Of a stretch of DNA of 64,000 nucleotides, positions 35,447 through 49,100 are shown in pieces. Origin of the DNA: Adineta steineri (Eukaryota > Rotifera > Eurotatoria > Adinetida > Adinetidae); NCBI GenBank assembly GCA_905250115.1, contig CAJNOI010000044.1, positions 352,745 through 416,744 of the forward strand, in the 5' to 3' direction. Positions within the stretch are counted from its first letter, which is position 1, and each line of letters starts with the position of its first letter. The notes beneath the pieces were generated by a model. The model was not told where the DNA came from and searched no databases. It saw nothing but the letters and a program-made list of their open reading frames with translations. A program made the position numbers and the translations under genes.

Positions 35447-38073
35447 ATGATATCAGATCAAGACCAAATGACAACGACAACTGTTCGTTTTTATGATTCA
35501 ACATTTTATACAATTGCATTAACATCAGTTACTTATTTAATATTTCAAACATATTCAATACGTCCACATACACATCGATTAATATTATTTTTATCATTTC
35601 TATGTAGCTGTCTTAGTTGTGAAACATTTTTTCATATATTTCAACCAAATTCAATAATTTATTTATCGAATTTAAATATTACAAATTATTTTTCTCCAAC
35701 AGTTATTCATTTAACATTATTATTATCAATATCATCATTTCTATGGAATGCAACACAATGTGCTGCATTAGCATCAATACTTCTTCCATCAAATTCATCA
35801 ACCGATAAAGAACAACAACCACCAAATTTTGTTTTACGTCGTTGGCTTCGACACGTATGTGTTGATCATGTATTTGCACTATTACTTGTTCGTTTAGGAC
35901 GATTAACTGATGTAGCAACAGTTACAGCATTAAGTCATATGGCAAGTATATGTGTTATTACAAGTTGGTGTTCACAAATAGCTGTTTTTCCATGTATGCT
36001 TTGTTTTCTTCATGCATTATTTAATGATACAACGACAACATCTGATAAAAATAATCCTTCAAATGTATTAACGACAACTACAGATGAATTCAATTCTGTA
36101 TTACATCGATTAAAAATTATTAAAATTATGGGTTTAGCTTTATTTGGTTTAAAAATTTCAGCATTATCATTATGTGAAACATTAGCATTAGGATTAACTG
36201 CTATTATTTGTTTATCATGTCTTGTTGTTGCACCACCTGGACGTGAAATGTCAAAATATACAAGAATATTCGATATATTTATTGGAAAAACACTCGATGA
36301 AGATAAAGATAATACAATAAAGAATGATAATAAAAAACAACAACAACAACAGATAATTCCACGAAAAACACCTATATCAAAAACTGATGGTAAAAGAATA
36401 TTTATTTTAATTTATATTCTTTTACTTTTAATTCAGATTCATATTCACATAATACAGTTCATCAACGACAAATAGTTAATGCAACTCTTTCTCATTCAGC
36501 ATCATCACCCGGCTTTGTACAACCATCTTCAACAACTGAATCAAAATTAATACCAACAAATGTTGTTGATTATCCAACTTTAACTGATGAAGAACTTTTA
36601 GTATTAGTTAAATCAAAAAAATTACCAGCACATAATCTTGAAAAATATTTACCAGTATTACGAGCAGTTCATATTCGTCGTCTCATGTTAAATGAACAAT
36701 TAATACAAACAGAAAATAAATTATCATCACTTGATTTATTACCTTATGAACATTATGATTATTCATTAGTTATTAATCAATGTTGTGAAAATGTTATTGG
36801 ATATGTTCAATTACCAATTGGATATGCTGGTCCATTACGTGTTGATGATAAATATTATTATATACCTTTAGCAACAACGGAAGGTAAAACTTTCTCTCCA
36901 TTATTACAACAAATAGAAAAAGAATTTGTTTGTTCTAGGTGCACTTGTTGCTAGTACGAATCGTGGATGTAAAGCTGTATCAATGTCAAAAACTGGTATT
37001 GAAACAATTGTTTTCAATGATGGTATGACACGTGGTCCTGTACTTAAATTTAATTCTATTCGACAAGCATATGAAGCTTATCAATGGTTAGATGAAAATT
37101 TTGATGAAGTCAAACAATATTTTGATCGTACAAGTTCATATGCACGTTTAACAAGTATAAAACGAAATTTAGCTGCACATTATTTATTTGTTCGATTTGT
37201 TGCAACTACCGGTGATGCAATGGGTATGAATATGTTATCAAAAGGTGTTGAAGCTGTATTAACACTTATTAGATCGAAATGGCCTGATAGTGTTGATATA
37301 ATAAGTATAAGTGGAAATTATTGTATAGGTAAATTCAAAAAATATAATTTTTGATAATGAAATGTTCTTTTTTTTGTTTAAATCAAAGATAAAAAACCAT
37401 CAGCATTAAATTGGATTGATGGACGTGGAAAATCCGTTGTAGCTGAAGCTGTTATATCACAGGAAATACTTGAACAAGTTCTTAAAACAAATGCTAGTCG
37501 ATTAGTTGAATTAAATCAGTCAAAGAATTTACTTGGTTCAATAATGGCTGGTTCAATTGGTGGATTTAATGCACATGCTGCAAATATTGTTGCTGTAAGT
37601 TTTTGAAAAAAAAACAATTTATTATTTCTATTCATCTTGTTCTATTTAGGCAATGTTTATTGCTTGTGGTCAAGATCCAGCACAAGTTGTATCGAGTAGC
37701 AATTGTATGTAATCAATATTAATGTTTTATAGAAAAATTAAATTCGAATATTTATTTAGGTTTAACATGGCTTGAAACGACTGGACCAGAAAAACGTGAT
37801 TTATATATATCATGTACGATGTATTCACTTGAAGTTGGAACTATTGGTGGTGGTACAAAACTATCCGCACAGAAAGCTTGTTTGCAAATGCTTGGTATTG
37901 ATGGGTCTTGTATACAAATGCCTGGTGAAAATTCTTGTCAACTTGCTCGCCTAATATGTTCAACTGTTTTAGCTGGTGAACTTTCATTGATGAGTGCATT
38001 AGCTACGAATGATCTTGTCCATTCTCATTTGAGACTTAATCGTAGTGCAACTGCTCTCAGTCAAATCAAATAA
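35447..38073 (+). CDS. HMGCR: 3-hydroxy-3-methylglutaryl-CoA reductase
   Basis: Exons 35447-36389, 36437-36883, 36939-37328, 37389-37594, 37650-37704 and 37760-38073 join in phase to 784 residues. The enzyme reduces HMG-CoA to mevalonate with two NADPH in the ER membrane, the committing step of isoprenoid synthesis. The catalytic domain is well conserved: [31 protein letters not shown] (Glu463), [19 protein letters not shown] (Lys595), [22 protein letters not shown] (Asp671), GTIGGGTKL and [10 protein letters not shown] (His770). Ser776 aligns with the AMPK-phosphorylated serine of the vertebrate enzyme. The N-terminal ~290 residues contain several membrane helices but are very diverged. I cannot find the YIYF Insig-binding motif of the sterol-sensing domain. 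Length (784) is somewhat below the human 888. Confidence 0.97.
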
Positions 38074-39658
38074 TAATTATTTATATTTTTCACAGAAATT
38101 TTTGGAACAGTTTGCTTTTTCGCTGTCTAGCTGATTTTTACATACCCGTGTGTTTTTTCTTTTTGTTTTGTGTATTATGTCGAAAAGAGAAAGAAGGGAA
38201 AAATAAAATGATAACAAAATTCCAAAATTACAGTTCGATTTTGGCCAAATATGCTCTATATATTCCTGTACTGCCTGGTCGCATAAAACGTGGTTCCGTT
38301 ATGCGTTGTTGGTTTCATTAACGGCTTACTGTCTAAGATCGAGTGCATTTACGCTTTTTGACGAAGAATTGTGTTTTTCAAAACGGAGCATCGCACAGCT
38401 GCCTGCAACTTCTCATTCATTACAAACAAGTGTTACGGAGTCACTCTTTTTCATGGGCATAGAAGAACAGAACAATACATGCAATAATCTAGTCTAAAAA
38501 TATAAGGATATCCGAATACGACTGAAATTCTGTCACATAGTCTTTCTCTACTAATTCATGTGACTCAGATTCGTTTATTTGTGATTACGAATTTCAAGCG
38601 ATTCATTATATTCGTAATAGATTTAATTTGTTTCAATGACAATTTCCTTTTATATATAGATATAAATTGATAATCATAAGAAATCCTGGATTTTGCCTAT
38701 ATAAATATGTCAAAGTCTGTATGTATAGTTGATCTGCATAAATGAGAAATACAGCTATCGAGCAAAACAAAAAGAATATCGATGTAAAAATAGATGGAGT
38801 TCCAGGGTTATCCTTTCTGATGTTATCGATAATAATTCTATAATATTTTCTGCATGATTGACGAAAAATTAAACAAGAATTTTAACGGAGACAAACTATT
38901 CAATAGAATAAATACAATAAAATGATGAAAAACGTGATTTTTATAATATTTTTCGATTGATAATTTAACGAAGCTCTTCTAAATTAGAATTTAAATCTCA
39001 AGAGATTATAGCAGCATTTATTAAATGTCAATTGTATATAAATAAACAAGTAAATATAATAGACCTATGATTTATTTGGTTTTGTATTTGAGTATTTCGA
39101 ATATATAATCTATTTATTTTGTTAATCAAAAATTTTCTTTTTTTTTGAATAATAAATATAGTTAAATATTGTTTTGTTTAATAAATAACTAAGTTAGATA
39201 CATATTTGAATTGAAAGTTAATCTCTTAGAGATGTTATCCTCCAGCATTATTATTTTTTCTCTTGTGTATTATTTTCTCTTTCTCTCTATGTCTCTGCAT
39301 GTAATGCTGTATTTCATCTATATTCGAAGATGTTTCCATTACTCTGTTCTTTTTCTTTCTTCACTTAGCATTGCTAAATGTTATTATAGTGTCGAAATGC
39401 ATCAATACTTTTCCCAAAACGAAGAGCAATCAATACACATCTCTACATTGTTCTGTATATTCTAGATGTATATATATATATATATATTCTTCAATATGCC
39501 TTTTACAAACACATACAACAAAGAGGCGGGAAGCAGTTATCTATCTGTATTTTTTTTCTTCCGCTCGCCCGTTGTCATAGTGATATGTATTACCCGATTT
39601 GGTATATGCCGATGTACATATTCCATGGGAAAAGCAATGTAGAAAAGAAAGAAAATAT
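38074..39658. other. Intergenic HMGCR / actin
   Basis: Contains the HMGCR 3' UTR, repeat copy B (38270-38447) and the actin upstream region. The open frames at 38112-38321 and 38306-38497 overlap the repeat, and the corresponding frame is broken in copy A, so I do not call them genes. Confidence 0.45.
38270..38447 (-). repeat. Diverged ~178-bp repeat, copy B, right of HMGCR
   Basis: Inverted partner of 34583-34760. In one frame both copies read DEELCFS followed by similar residues up to SHSL, but copy A is frameshifted upstream and stops after SHSL, as expected for a decayed coding relic. Weaker similarity may continue for ~40 bases beyond 38447 and also upstream of 38270. Confidence 0.75.
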
Positions 39659-39668
39659 CCTATTTTGG
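39659..39668 (+). promoter_or_regulatory. CArG box (SRF site) of actin promoter
   Basis: CCTATTTTGG matches the consensus CC(A/T)6GG exactly and lies 117 bases upstream of the actin ATG. CArG boxes bound by serum response factor are a known hallmark of animal actin promoters. A weak TATA-like GATATAG follows at about 39691. Confidence 0.7.
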
Positions 39669-39784
39669 TACATCTGGATATAGTCAAGAAAGATATAGCG
39701 GTTGCTGTTCTTTTTGCGGGCAATCTCAATAGAAGAGACATACACATCTTCCTATCATCTAAATCGTTGTTTTAAAGAATAAAT

Positions 39785-41149
<1,365 letters not shown>

Positions 41150-42553
41150 ATTAAAGGAAGATCATCATCATCATCATCAATTAGAATATTTGACTCTTTT
41201 TCTTTGCAAGCAAACAAAAAAGAAAATGAACCTTCTTCAACTGCACGCATACCATATTTCCTTACCCTATTTTAATGATGTGCCATCATTACCTTTTCTT
41301 TTTATTCATTTATTTCTTTTCTGTCTAGCCTTTTGATTTTAACAATTTTGTGCAATGAAAACAGCATATATTCATAAGTTTGTTTTTTTTCTAATCAAAA
41401 AAAAATATATCTTAATATCCTTCTCTTCTTTTAATGAAATAGTTAAGAACTGATGATAATAATTTTTATACATTGAAATTCTTTGAATAGAAATGATTTC
41501 ATATGCATCATTGATACAATTCATAAGTATAAATAAATTTCGTATGAGTTACCATTATGCTTGACATATACATAATACAAATAGTTACGACAATTTCATA
41601 GCCTTAAGCAACGGAGAAATGATTATAACTGTTTATTGAACGAAACACGCAATAGACTTTTTTTTCGTCTTCTATTTATAAATTATAGAAAAACAACGAT
41701 GTAAACTTTACGTACAAAAACAATCATCATACAAAAGAGAAAGTGGCTTATCACTTCAAAAAAAGAATTGTATAAATAACCTAATTGATTTAAACAACTT
41801 GACTCAACGTTTCTATACTTAACTAATTAATAAAACTAGAAATATATACATATATCATTATAGTTCGTACCATAAGAATTTCGAAGCACCTCAACAACAA
41901 AGATCGGCATCGATAAGTGATCTCACTCATCATTGTTTGCCGTTAGGAGACTTTTTTTTTTGTTCTGTTTAAAATGACTATATGTATGATATAGTGAGAC
42001 ATTGCCATAAACTACAGTTACTACTACTGTGAGAATATCTAAAGACAATATGTACATTGTACAAAGCGTTTTTTTTCTTCTTCTCTTCATTCTTATGATC
42101 GTTCTCTTTGTACCGTATATTCGGAGTTGATATATATGTATAGAGAATGATTGTCTTTCTATAATAGGTAAGCTTCGAACGTTGGCAAACAAAAAAAAGT
42201 AAAACATGTTTTTTTTTTCTTTTACATTTCTTTGGCAGTTCTCATCGCGTTGCCTTTCGTCTTCATCTTCTTCTTCTTCATAATTTTCGGGAAGAGAACG
42301 AATGAAAATATGCATAAAATCACCGTCTACACATCAGAAAGTGAGTGAGCTTCTTTTGAAAATAATAATAATAATGCAACATCAACGAATATTTATATTT
42401 ATTTAAAGATTTTTTTTTCTTTTCGCAGGACGAACAAAAAAAATGACATAAGCTTGGATATTTATTAGTAATAATTACTCTAAACATTTTTTTGCACAAT
42501 TTTTATTCATTCGAACAGTTAAAGTTTTATTCCGGTGGTTGAAATTCTTCATA
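41150..42553. other. Intergenic actin / CHPF
   Basis: Actin 3' UTR (AATAAA-type signals near 41529) followed by AT-rich spacer and the upstream region of the chondroitin gene. An ATC/TCA trinucleotide run lies at 41161-41180. The open frame at 41923-42315 (-) is charged low-complexity and not supported. Confidence 0.45.
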
Positions 42554-45142
42554 ATGGCAAGTGTATCTTCTCAAAAAATTTCACTTCTATTTCATCGTAC
42601 ACGTTTAAAATCTCGTTATATATTATCAATTCTTGTTGGTCTTGCACTTGGTTTTATTTTAAGTCTTGCATGTGTACCATTAATGAATATATGTGATACA
42701 TCTCTATCAATATTATCTGGACCATTTTCTTTATCATTAAATTTTCATATAAAAAATGGAAACTCATCATTACGTGATAAATTTGATCCATTTCGAATAT
42801 TAAATCGACAAGCTCGTTCCATTGCTGATATAACTCTCGTCGATTATGGTAGTAAAGATTATGAACCAAAAATTAATCCATCACAACAACAACAAGTACC
42901 AATTAAATCCAATCATAATAATAGTAAAGTAACAACTACAACAACACATGTATCAAATGTAGCTAAAATATTACGACCACGTTTTATGGCTGATGAATTG
43001 GGTATACGTGAAAAAGTTCTTGTAGCTGTTTTAACTGAAACGAATCATTTAAATACATTTGCTTTGTTTCTTAATCAAACATTATCTGATCATGTTAATC
43101 GTATATTATTTTTTATTGATGAAGTTCGACAAGATTTTCCTAAAGATATGCAAGTTATTGCTATTAATGATAAACGTTCATATTTAAAACCATTTTATGT
43201 GTTAAAATATCTCGTAGAAAAAACTATTAAATCATATGATTGGTTTTTTCTCGTACCTGATAATACATATATACGAGGTTTTAAGGTAAGAACAAATTTC
43301 ATAAAAAAAACTTTTTTAGTAGTTTCTTCTGTTTAGTTAAATGAATTTCTTAATCATATAAGTATCAATCAAGATCTATATATGGGACAAGCATTTGATG
43401 ATATACATGCTGTTTATTGTTATTTTGGTTCAGGAATTATTTTATCTAGAGTAAGTTGAAATAAATAAATGATGGTATTCTATTTCGGGCAAATCTTAAT
43501 CTAAACAAAGAGACTAAAGATACATATTTATTGGTTTATATTCGAGTGTTAATAGATGAAAGGATCGAAGTTTGAATTAATATAAAGTTTATGATTTATT
43601 TATAGACAGTACTTCAAAAAATCTATACTGAACTTGATTGGTGTACGAAAAATGCTTATTCACAAGATTTAACTGATAATATTGGTCGATGTATTTTAAA
43701 AGCAGCAAAATTACCATGTACAAATTTAGCTAGTGTATGTTAGATATATTTCGTTTAATTATTAAATTGAAAATAAATTTATTATATTTTTAGAATTATA
43801 AATTTAATGCTTATGTTAATTATCGTTTTGAATATGATGCTGATATTAGTGAAGTATCTAAAACTAAAGATTTTAATCAAACATTAACTATTCATCCAAT
43901 AAATGATCTTGAAACAATGCTTAAACTTCAAAAGTATAATGAACTTGTTTTTCTTTTTCTATTTTATCAATTCTTTTTTCTTTTCAAGGTATTTTAATGA
44001 AGTTGAAATAAATGAAATGTCACAGGATATTTTAAAATATGAAGAAACAATTGAAAATTTATCGTGTTATGCAACGGAAGGTTGTGGAAATATTCCATGG
44101 CCTGTTGGAGTTCCAGCACCATTTAAACCATCAACACGTTTTGATGTTCTTCGTTGGGATTATTTTAATGAAACACATATTTATTTAAAAACAGATAATA
44201 CTGTTATTGATTTGATGAAACGTATGATTTAGAAATTTTATTTATATTCGAATTTTTTCTGCTTTTTTTCCAATAGAAAATGATTATGAAGATATACAAG
44301 AAGTTATTGATCATTCTGTAAAACAATTTCAAACAAAATATGGAACTAAGTAAATAGAAATTTTAAATAATTACTTATTCAAACACGAAATACATTCGTT
44401 TTTCTATAGATTAAAATTTAAAAATTTATTAAATGGCTATCGTCAATTTGATCCGACACGTGGCACACATTATATTATTGATATAGTATTGATAGATGAA
44501 CAAAAAAAAGAATATATAAAACGTGCAGAATTAATGAGACCATTAGGTAAGTGATGTGTGAATGATAAAATTTAAAATATTAAGAACTAACAGAAGTAAA
44601 CAGCGTTGCCCGGGAAATTGAGAATATTAATGACATCCACACCTATTCACTCATCCGCAATTCGACACTCACACCTACCTTTGTATGTAGACTTTAATTC
44701 AAACATGAAATCATGAGTATGTGTTAAACAATTACATCGTTATTTATATAACAAATGAATAAAATGACAATCGATGTTACTTTATCGTCATAATCTGTCA
44801 TTCTAGATATTTTCAAAAGAGATTCATTGTCCTTCTTCGAATATTTTACAAAAAAAAACAACTGTTATAAATTCCGTAAAAACGAGATACTCTCCTAAAC
44901 AGAAACTATGAACGTAGTTGATTTGAAGATGAGCAATTCTAGTTGTTTCAGATAATCTTTGAACTATGTCTTATTTTCTAGGTCTTGTCGAAATCGTTCC
45001 GATGCCATTTACAACTGAAACAGTAAAATTATTTTTGATATTACCTATTTATTCTGATGAACGATCTGCAGCTATTCGTTTTCTTTATCATATAAATAAA
45101 ACATTATTTGATCGAGAAACTCGTGATAAATTTGAAGTACTT
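42554..45142 (+). CDS. CHPF: Chondroitin polymerizing factor-like glycosyltransferase, truncated by gap
   Basis: Eight exons (42554-43285, 43337-43450, 43606-43734, 43794-43933, 43989-44221, 44277-44349, 44410-44546, 44982-45142) join in phase to 573 residues before the 100-N gap. CHPF and CHPF2 are Golgi type II proteins that act with chondroitin synthases to build the GlcA-GalNAc chain. There is a short basic N-terminus, a transmembrane anchor (YILSILVGLALGFILSLACV), a stem, then the glucuronyltransferase-like domain: RPRFMADELGIREKVLVAVL, DWFFLVPDNTYIRG, YFGSGIILSR, IGRCILKAAKLPC and SRF-like segment TRFDVLRWDYFNE, then LLNGYRQFDPTRGTHY and VEIVPMP. As in vertebrate CHPF, a canonical DDD/DXD is absent (PDNTY). 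The C-terminal GalNAc-transferase-like domain (~200 residues) is missing after the gap. ATG 42554 is chosen because the frame upstream has no ATG. Confidence 0.92.
44633..44679 (-). repeat. G-rich motif (copy 4) in CHPF intron
   Basis: ACATCCACACC (44633-44643) and ACACTCACACCTACC (44665-44679) are, on the minus strand, GGTAGGTGTGAGTGT and GGTGTGGATGT. They belong to the same motif family as copies 1-3 but are in direct orientation. It lies in the 435-nt intron 44547-44981, the longest of this gene. Confidence 0.45.
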
Positions 45143-45242
45143 NNNNNNNNNNNNNNNNNNNNNNNNNNNNNNNNNNNNNNNNNNNNNNNNNNNNNNNNNN
45201 NNNNNNNNNNNNNNNNNNNNNNNNNNNNNNNNNNNNNNNNNN
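45143..45242. other. Assembly gap of exactly 100 N
   Basis: A run of exactly 100 N, the conventional size for a scaffold gap of unknown length. It interrupts the CHPF-like gene inside an exon. Sequence after the gap does not continue the protein, so real distance and even adjacency across this point are uncertain. Confidence 0.98.
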
Positions 45243-46163
45243 AAAAAATCAGTCTATTCAATCGAACCGAAATCGTGACATTAAAAGTTCTTATTGCACT
45301 TATTTATCACCTATTCAGTATAATATCATCAATGTATCACGCAACAGTCTACTTTATTTCAAAATATGTCTAGAACTAAAGCAATCCTCAGTTATAAATT
45401 TATCTCGAAATATGTTCATGAACGTTAAATGATATACAGGCGAATTTAACACAACCAGCTGCCACTGTATACCTAGATTTTTTGACTTATACTGATTGCA
45501 TCGAGGTGAGATGATGGTCTCGAATCATCGTAGTCATGTATTTTTTCGTCTGGCTTCGTTTAAGCAAATATGTAAATGAAAAATCAATATTAAGATTAAA
45601 AAATATTCATATTATTGCTTTTATAACTATTTATTTAACTTACGTTAATTTTTGTACCATGTCAAGAAACTCAGTTTTTTTTAAATATATTCATCAATAA
45701 TCATAATGTTTCTGTAGTAGATTGTCAGATGATATTATTTCAGTTTGAATTAAATGTAAAAGATAGTTCAAAAAATGACTATTCATTTCACATACTATCT
45801 TTTATATTGGTATTAAAATCAATTTGAACAAGACAGTTTCAATAAATAATATTTATTTTAAACCAACAACGATAAATACAACAATAATATAATATTGCTC
45901 TTTTTAGTCACAACAATAAAATGAAGAATAATTGCACAAATGTATTAAGAAACAATTTATAGATGAAAACAACGTCCAAAAAAATAGAGATTAATAGATA
46001 TATTTTAATAAATATATGACTATATAACTTCTAAATGAACTTAATCAAGAAAAAGAAATCAAATTCAATGATAAGAATAAATAGACAACAAAAACAAAAA
46101 ACAAACAAAAAAGTTTTATCTTATATATAAGACAATTAAAATTCACCGTATATAAACATTCTT
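45243..46163. other. Post-gap intergenic sequence
   Basis: AT-rich sequence between the gap and the 3' end of the SGSM gene. The frame open after the gap (to ~45373) has no similarity to the missing CHPF domain. Nothing else supported. Confidence 0.45.
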
Positions 46164-49100
46164 TCATTTGTTATCAATTAATTTTTGTAATTCAAGTACA
46201 AGTTCACGTGCAATACGTAAAATTTCACGAGCATCATGTCGTTCAGCCATTTCTAAAGGAAAAAATAATTTTCATATTAGAAAATTTTTTTAAAGCAAAT
46301 CTAACCATTAAAAAATTTAATGATATCTGTAAAATCCATTCGATTATCTAATATAATATCTCGATATGATTTTAACATTGCTAATGAAATAAATAATACA
46401 AATCGTTTGGAAACTGTTCGTCGTGCAGCAGCAATTATGTCCCATACAAGAAATATATCATCATAAACAAATTCTAATAAAAACAAAACATTTTATTTTT
46501 ATTGAAATTTCTTTTTGTTTTCTTACCTCGTTTAAAATCAAGTAAAAACCATCGATAACAGAAATAGAAATGAGTAAAATCTCCTGTACGATGGATATGT
46601 TCATAAAGTTCAAAATCAAGTATCTGTAATAATGAACGCATATGACCAAAATGTTCATCCATACCAGCTCCATGAGGAAAGTTCGGTAGAAGACGTTTCA
46701 TTAAATGGCAAAAACAACTATATGTTAATACTTCTAAAAAAAATAAAAATTTATATTAATATAACTTTTTTAAATAGATTAATAATAACCTTCATCAAAT
46801 AAGACCAATAATGGTGCAACTAGATCACACATGCCTTGAATATAACCAGTAGTTAAATTGTCCCAGACATATCTACGGAAAAAAAAGAATATTTAATCAG
46901 AATAGCTACAGTTCTGTGGCCTTTACTATTGGAGACTCGAATAATGAAGATTATAGGACACTAGGTTTTTTCTCTTATGTGGATGTATTTTACGATAGAG
47001 TATCTTATAAGAAAGGTGTTAGCTCAATTCCTATGGGATTAAAATATGAAACGCGATTTGACGTCTATTATCGATGTTTAAGAAAAAGTGTTTGTGAGGG
47101 GAGTACAAATTTCTATCAATGTTTTATCTAGCGGGTGAGCGGCGCCCACTCGATATTTCGATTTGCCAGTAGTGAACGATTAGAGAAGTCGATCTGGAAA
47201 CTGTTCCACTTTAAGGAGAACTGGAAAACGCGAGAGCGACATCTATCCAATGAATTGTTCAATACCGTACAGATATTCAATATAAAGAGAAATCCTTTTC
47301 ATTCCAAAGGGAAATAGTGAAAACGTGAATGTATACGCATTCAATATCCAACGCAATACGATATCGATATTTTCATTTACAGAGTAATCCATTCTTTCAA
47401 GTTCCATTTCTCCTTATGAGTGGAGATATGGATCAACGTTTGGACCTCGAATTGTTTCGACTTTTATCGAAAAAGGATGCCCCGTTGACTTTGCGTGGGT
47501 AAAGGATTTCTCCTTGAAGTGGAACAGTTTCTCTTTATTGCGGGATATGGTCCATCTCTCATATAATTAGATTAATTTAATTTAAAAATAGTTGATGTAA
47601 TATTTTCGATATAATTAATTCTGATAACTTGTCAATTATCTATGACATGATGAAATTCTATATCGATTCAATGTCAATTTCTAGAGAAGAATAGATGAGT
47701 GATAATCTATCCATTGTAAATCTCTTCTGAAGTGTGCAACTAGACATTGAAAAACTTACGTGCACATAATATTTCGTAATTTTTTTAGATTATCTAAATT
47801 CATAAAATATGAATAATTTCTATCACATCTTGCGACATCTTTGTCAATTCTGTGTATATTTGCTGCAAATGCATCAATAATTTCTTTTGAAAATGATCCA
47901 TAATAAATCGGTGTTAATGAACCATCTAGATAAAACAAAAAAATGAAAATCAGTATAGAATTTCTCGGAAATATTTAACCTGATTGTTGTTCGCTCTCTA
48001 ACATATCAACAGCGTCCATATAAATATCCGTGCCAGATGTAATACTTGATGATGGTGATATTGTTTCGTTTTGTTCCGATATTCTATTATCATTTTGTTG
48101 GTCAAATGATTTTATAGATTGATTACTTTCATCTTCATTATCATCTTCGTCTGTACTTGTTTCAATAATATTATAAGGTGATGAACGATCAATAACAGAT
48201 TCTGTACGTGTACGAGCAATAAGTACAGATTGATTTGATGATAATTCTGAAATTTCCGTTTCTTCATTAATTGGAATTGAAACAGTATAAACCGAAGATT
48301 CCTAAAAAAAAAAGAAGATTTATAAAATAAATATGGAATCGTTTTTTGTCGTAAATATACATCATAGAAAACATCATTTGGTATATTTGTATCTTTCCAT
48401 TCGGGTGAATCAAAAGTTGGTAATGAAATTTTTGCAAGAACATTTTTAAATGCTGATGTTTTTATTATTTCATCTGAATTTTTATTTGTTTCAGCTTGTG
48501 CTATTAAATTTTTACGATGATTTGAACGTTGAATATCAAGTTTAGTAACAATTTCTTCAGCGCTTTGCCATTCATTTGTTAATGTACGATATTGATCAGC
48601 TATTTTTTGATCAAGTTGTATTCGTTCATCATGTGTTGATTCAAATGAATAATGTGAAAAAAGATATGGCCAAACCTAGACAAAAATTTGAAATTATTTT
48701 TTAATAAAACAAAAAAAATATCGTTTCGTTTTACTTGTTTACGAATCGATGGATTACAACCACCTGAATAAATTCTTCGATAGATTTCTTTTTTATCAAC
48801 AGGTAAATTTTCTTTTTGTTTATTAAGAAATAATTCCGTCCATGATTCAATTGTTAATGATAAATTTATTGGTATTTGTTCATTTATACCTATTGACATT
48901 GGATAAACAAGTGTTATTAAATGTGCACGAACAGTTTTTAAATGACGACAATAAGCTAGCCAACCATAAAATGCACGAGATAATATTTGACGACGCATTG
49001 TATCGCATAATGATGCCATAGATGTTCTAAATATTAAGATTATTAGTGTAAAGTTGAGCTTCTATTTAGACTTTAGAGATATATGTTTTAAGGATTTAAT

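Noticed and set aside
38306..38497. 63-codon plus-strand open frame downstream of HMGCR
   Set aside because: It lies in repeat copy B, and the matching frame in copy A is frameshifted and stopped. It is more likely a decayed relic than a gene.
39541..39747. 68-codon minus-strand frame in the actin upstream region
   Set aside because: It overlaps the CArG box and core promoter of actin and has no protein features. It is better explained as promoter sequence.
41923..42315. 130-codon minus-strand open frame upstream of the chondroitin gene
   Set aside because: Charged low-complexity composition, no recognisable domain, and the position fits the upstream region of the plus-strand gene.
45243..45373. 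Open frame continuing after the 100-N gap in line with the chondroitin gene
   Set aside because: The N run fakes continuity. The residues after it do not resemble the missing C-terminal domain.
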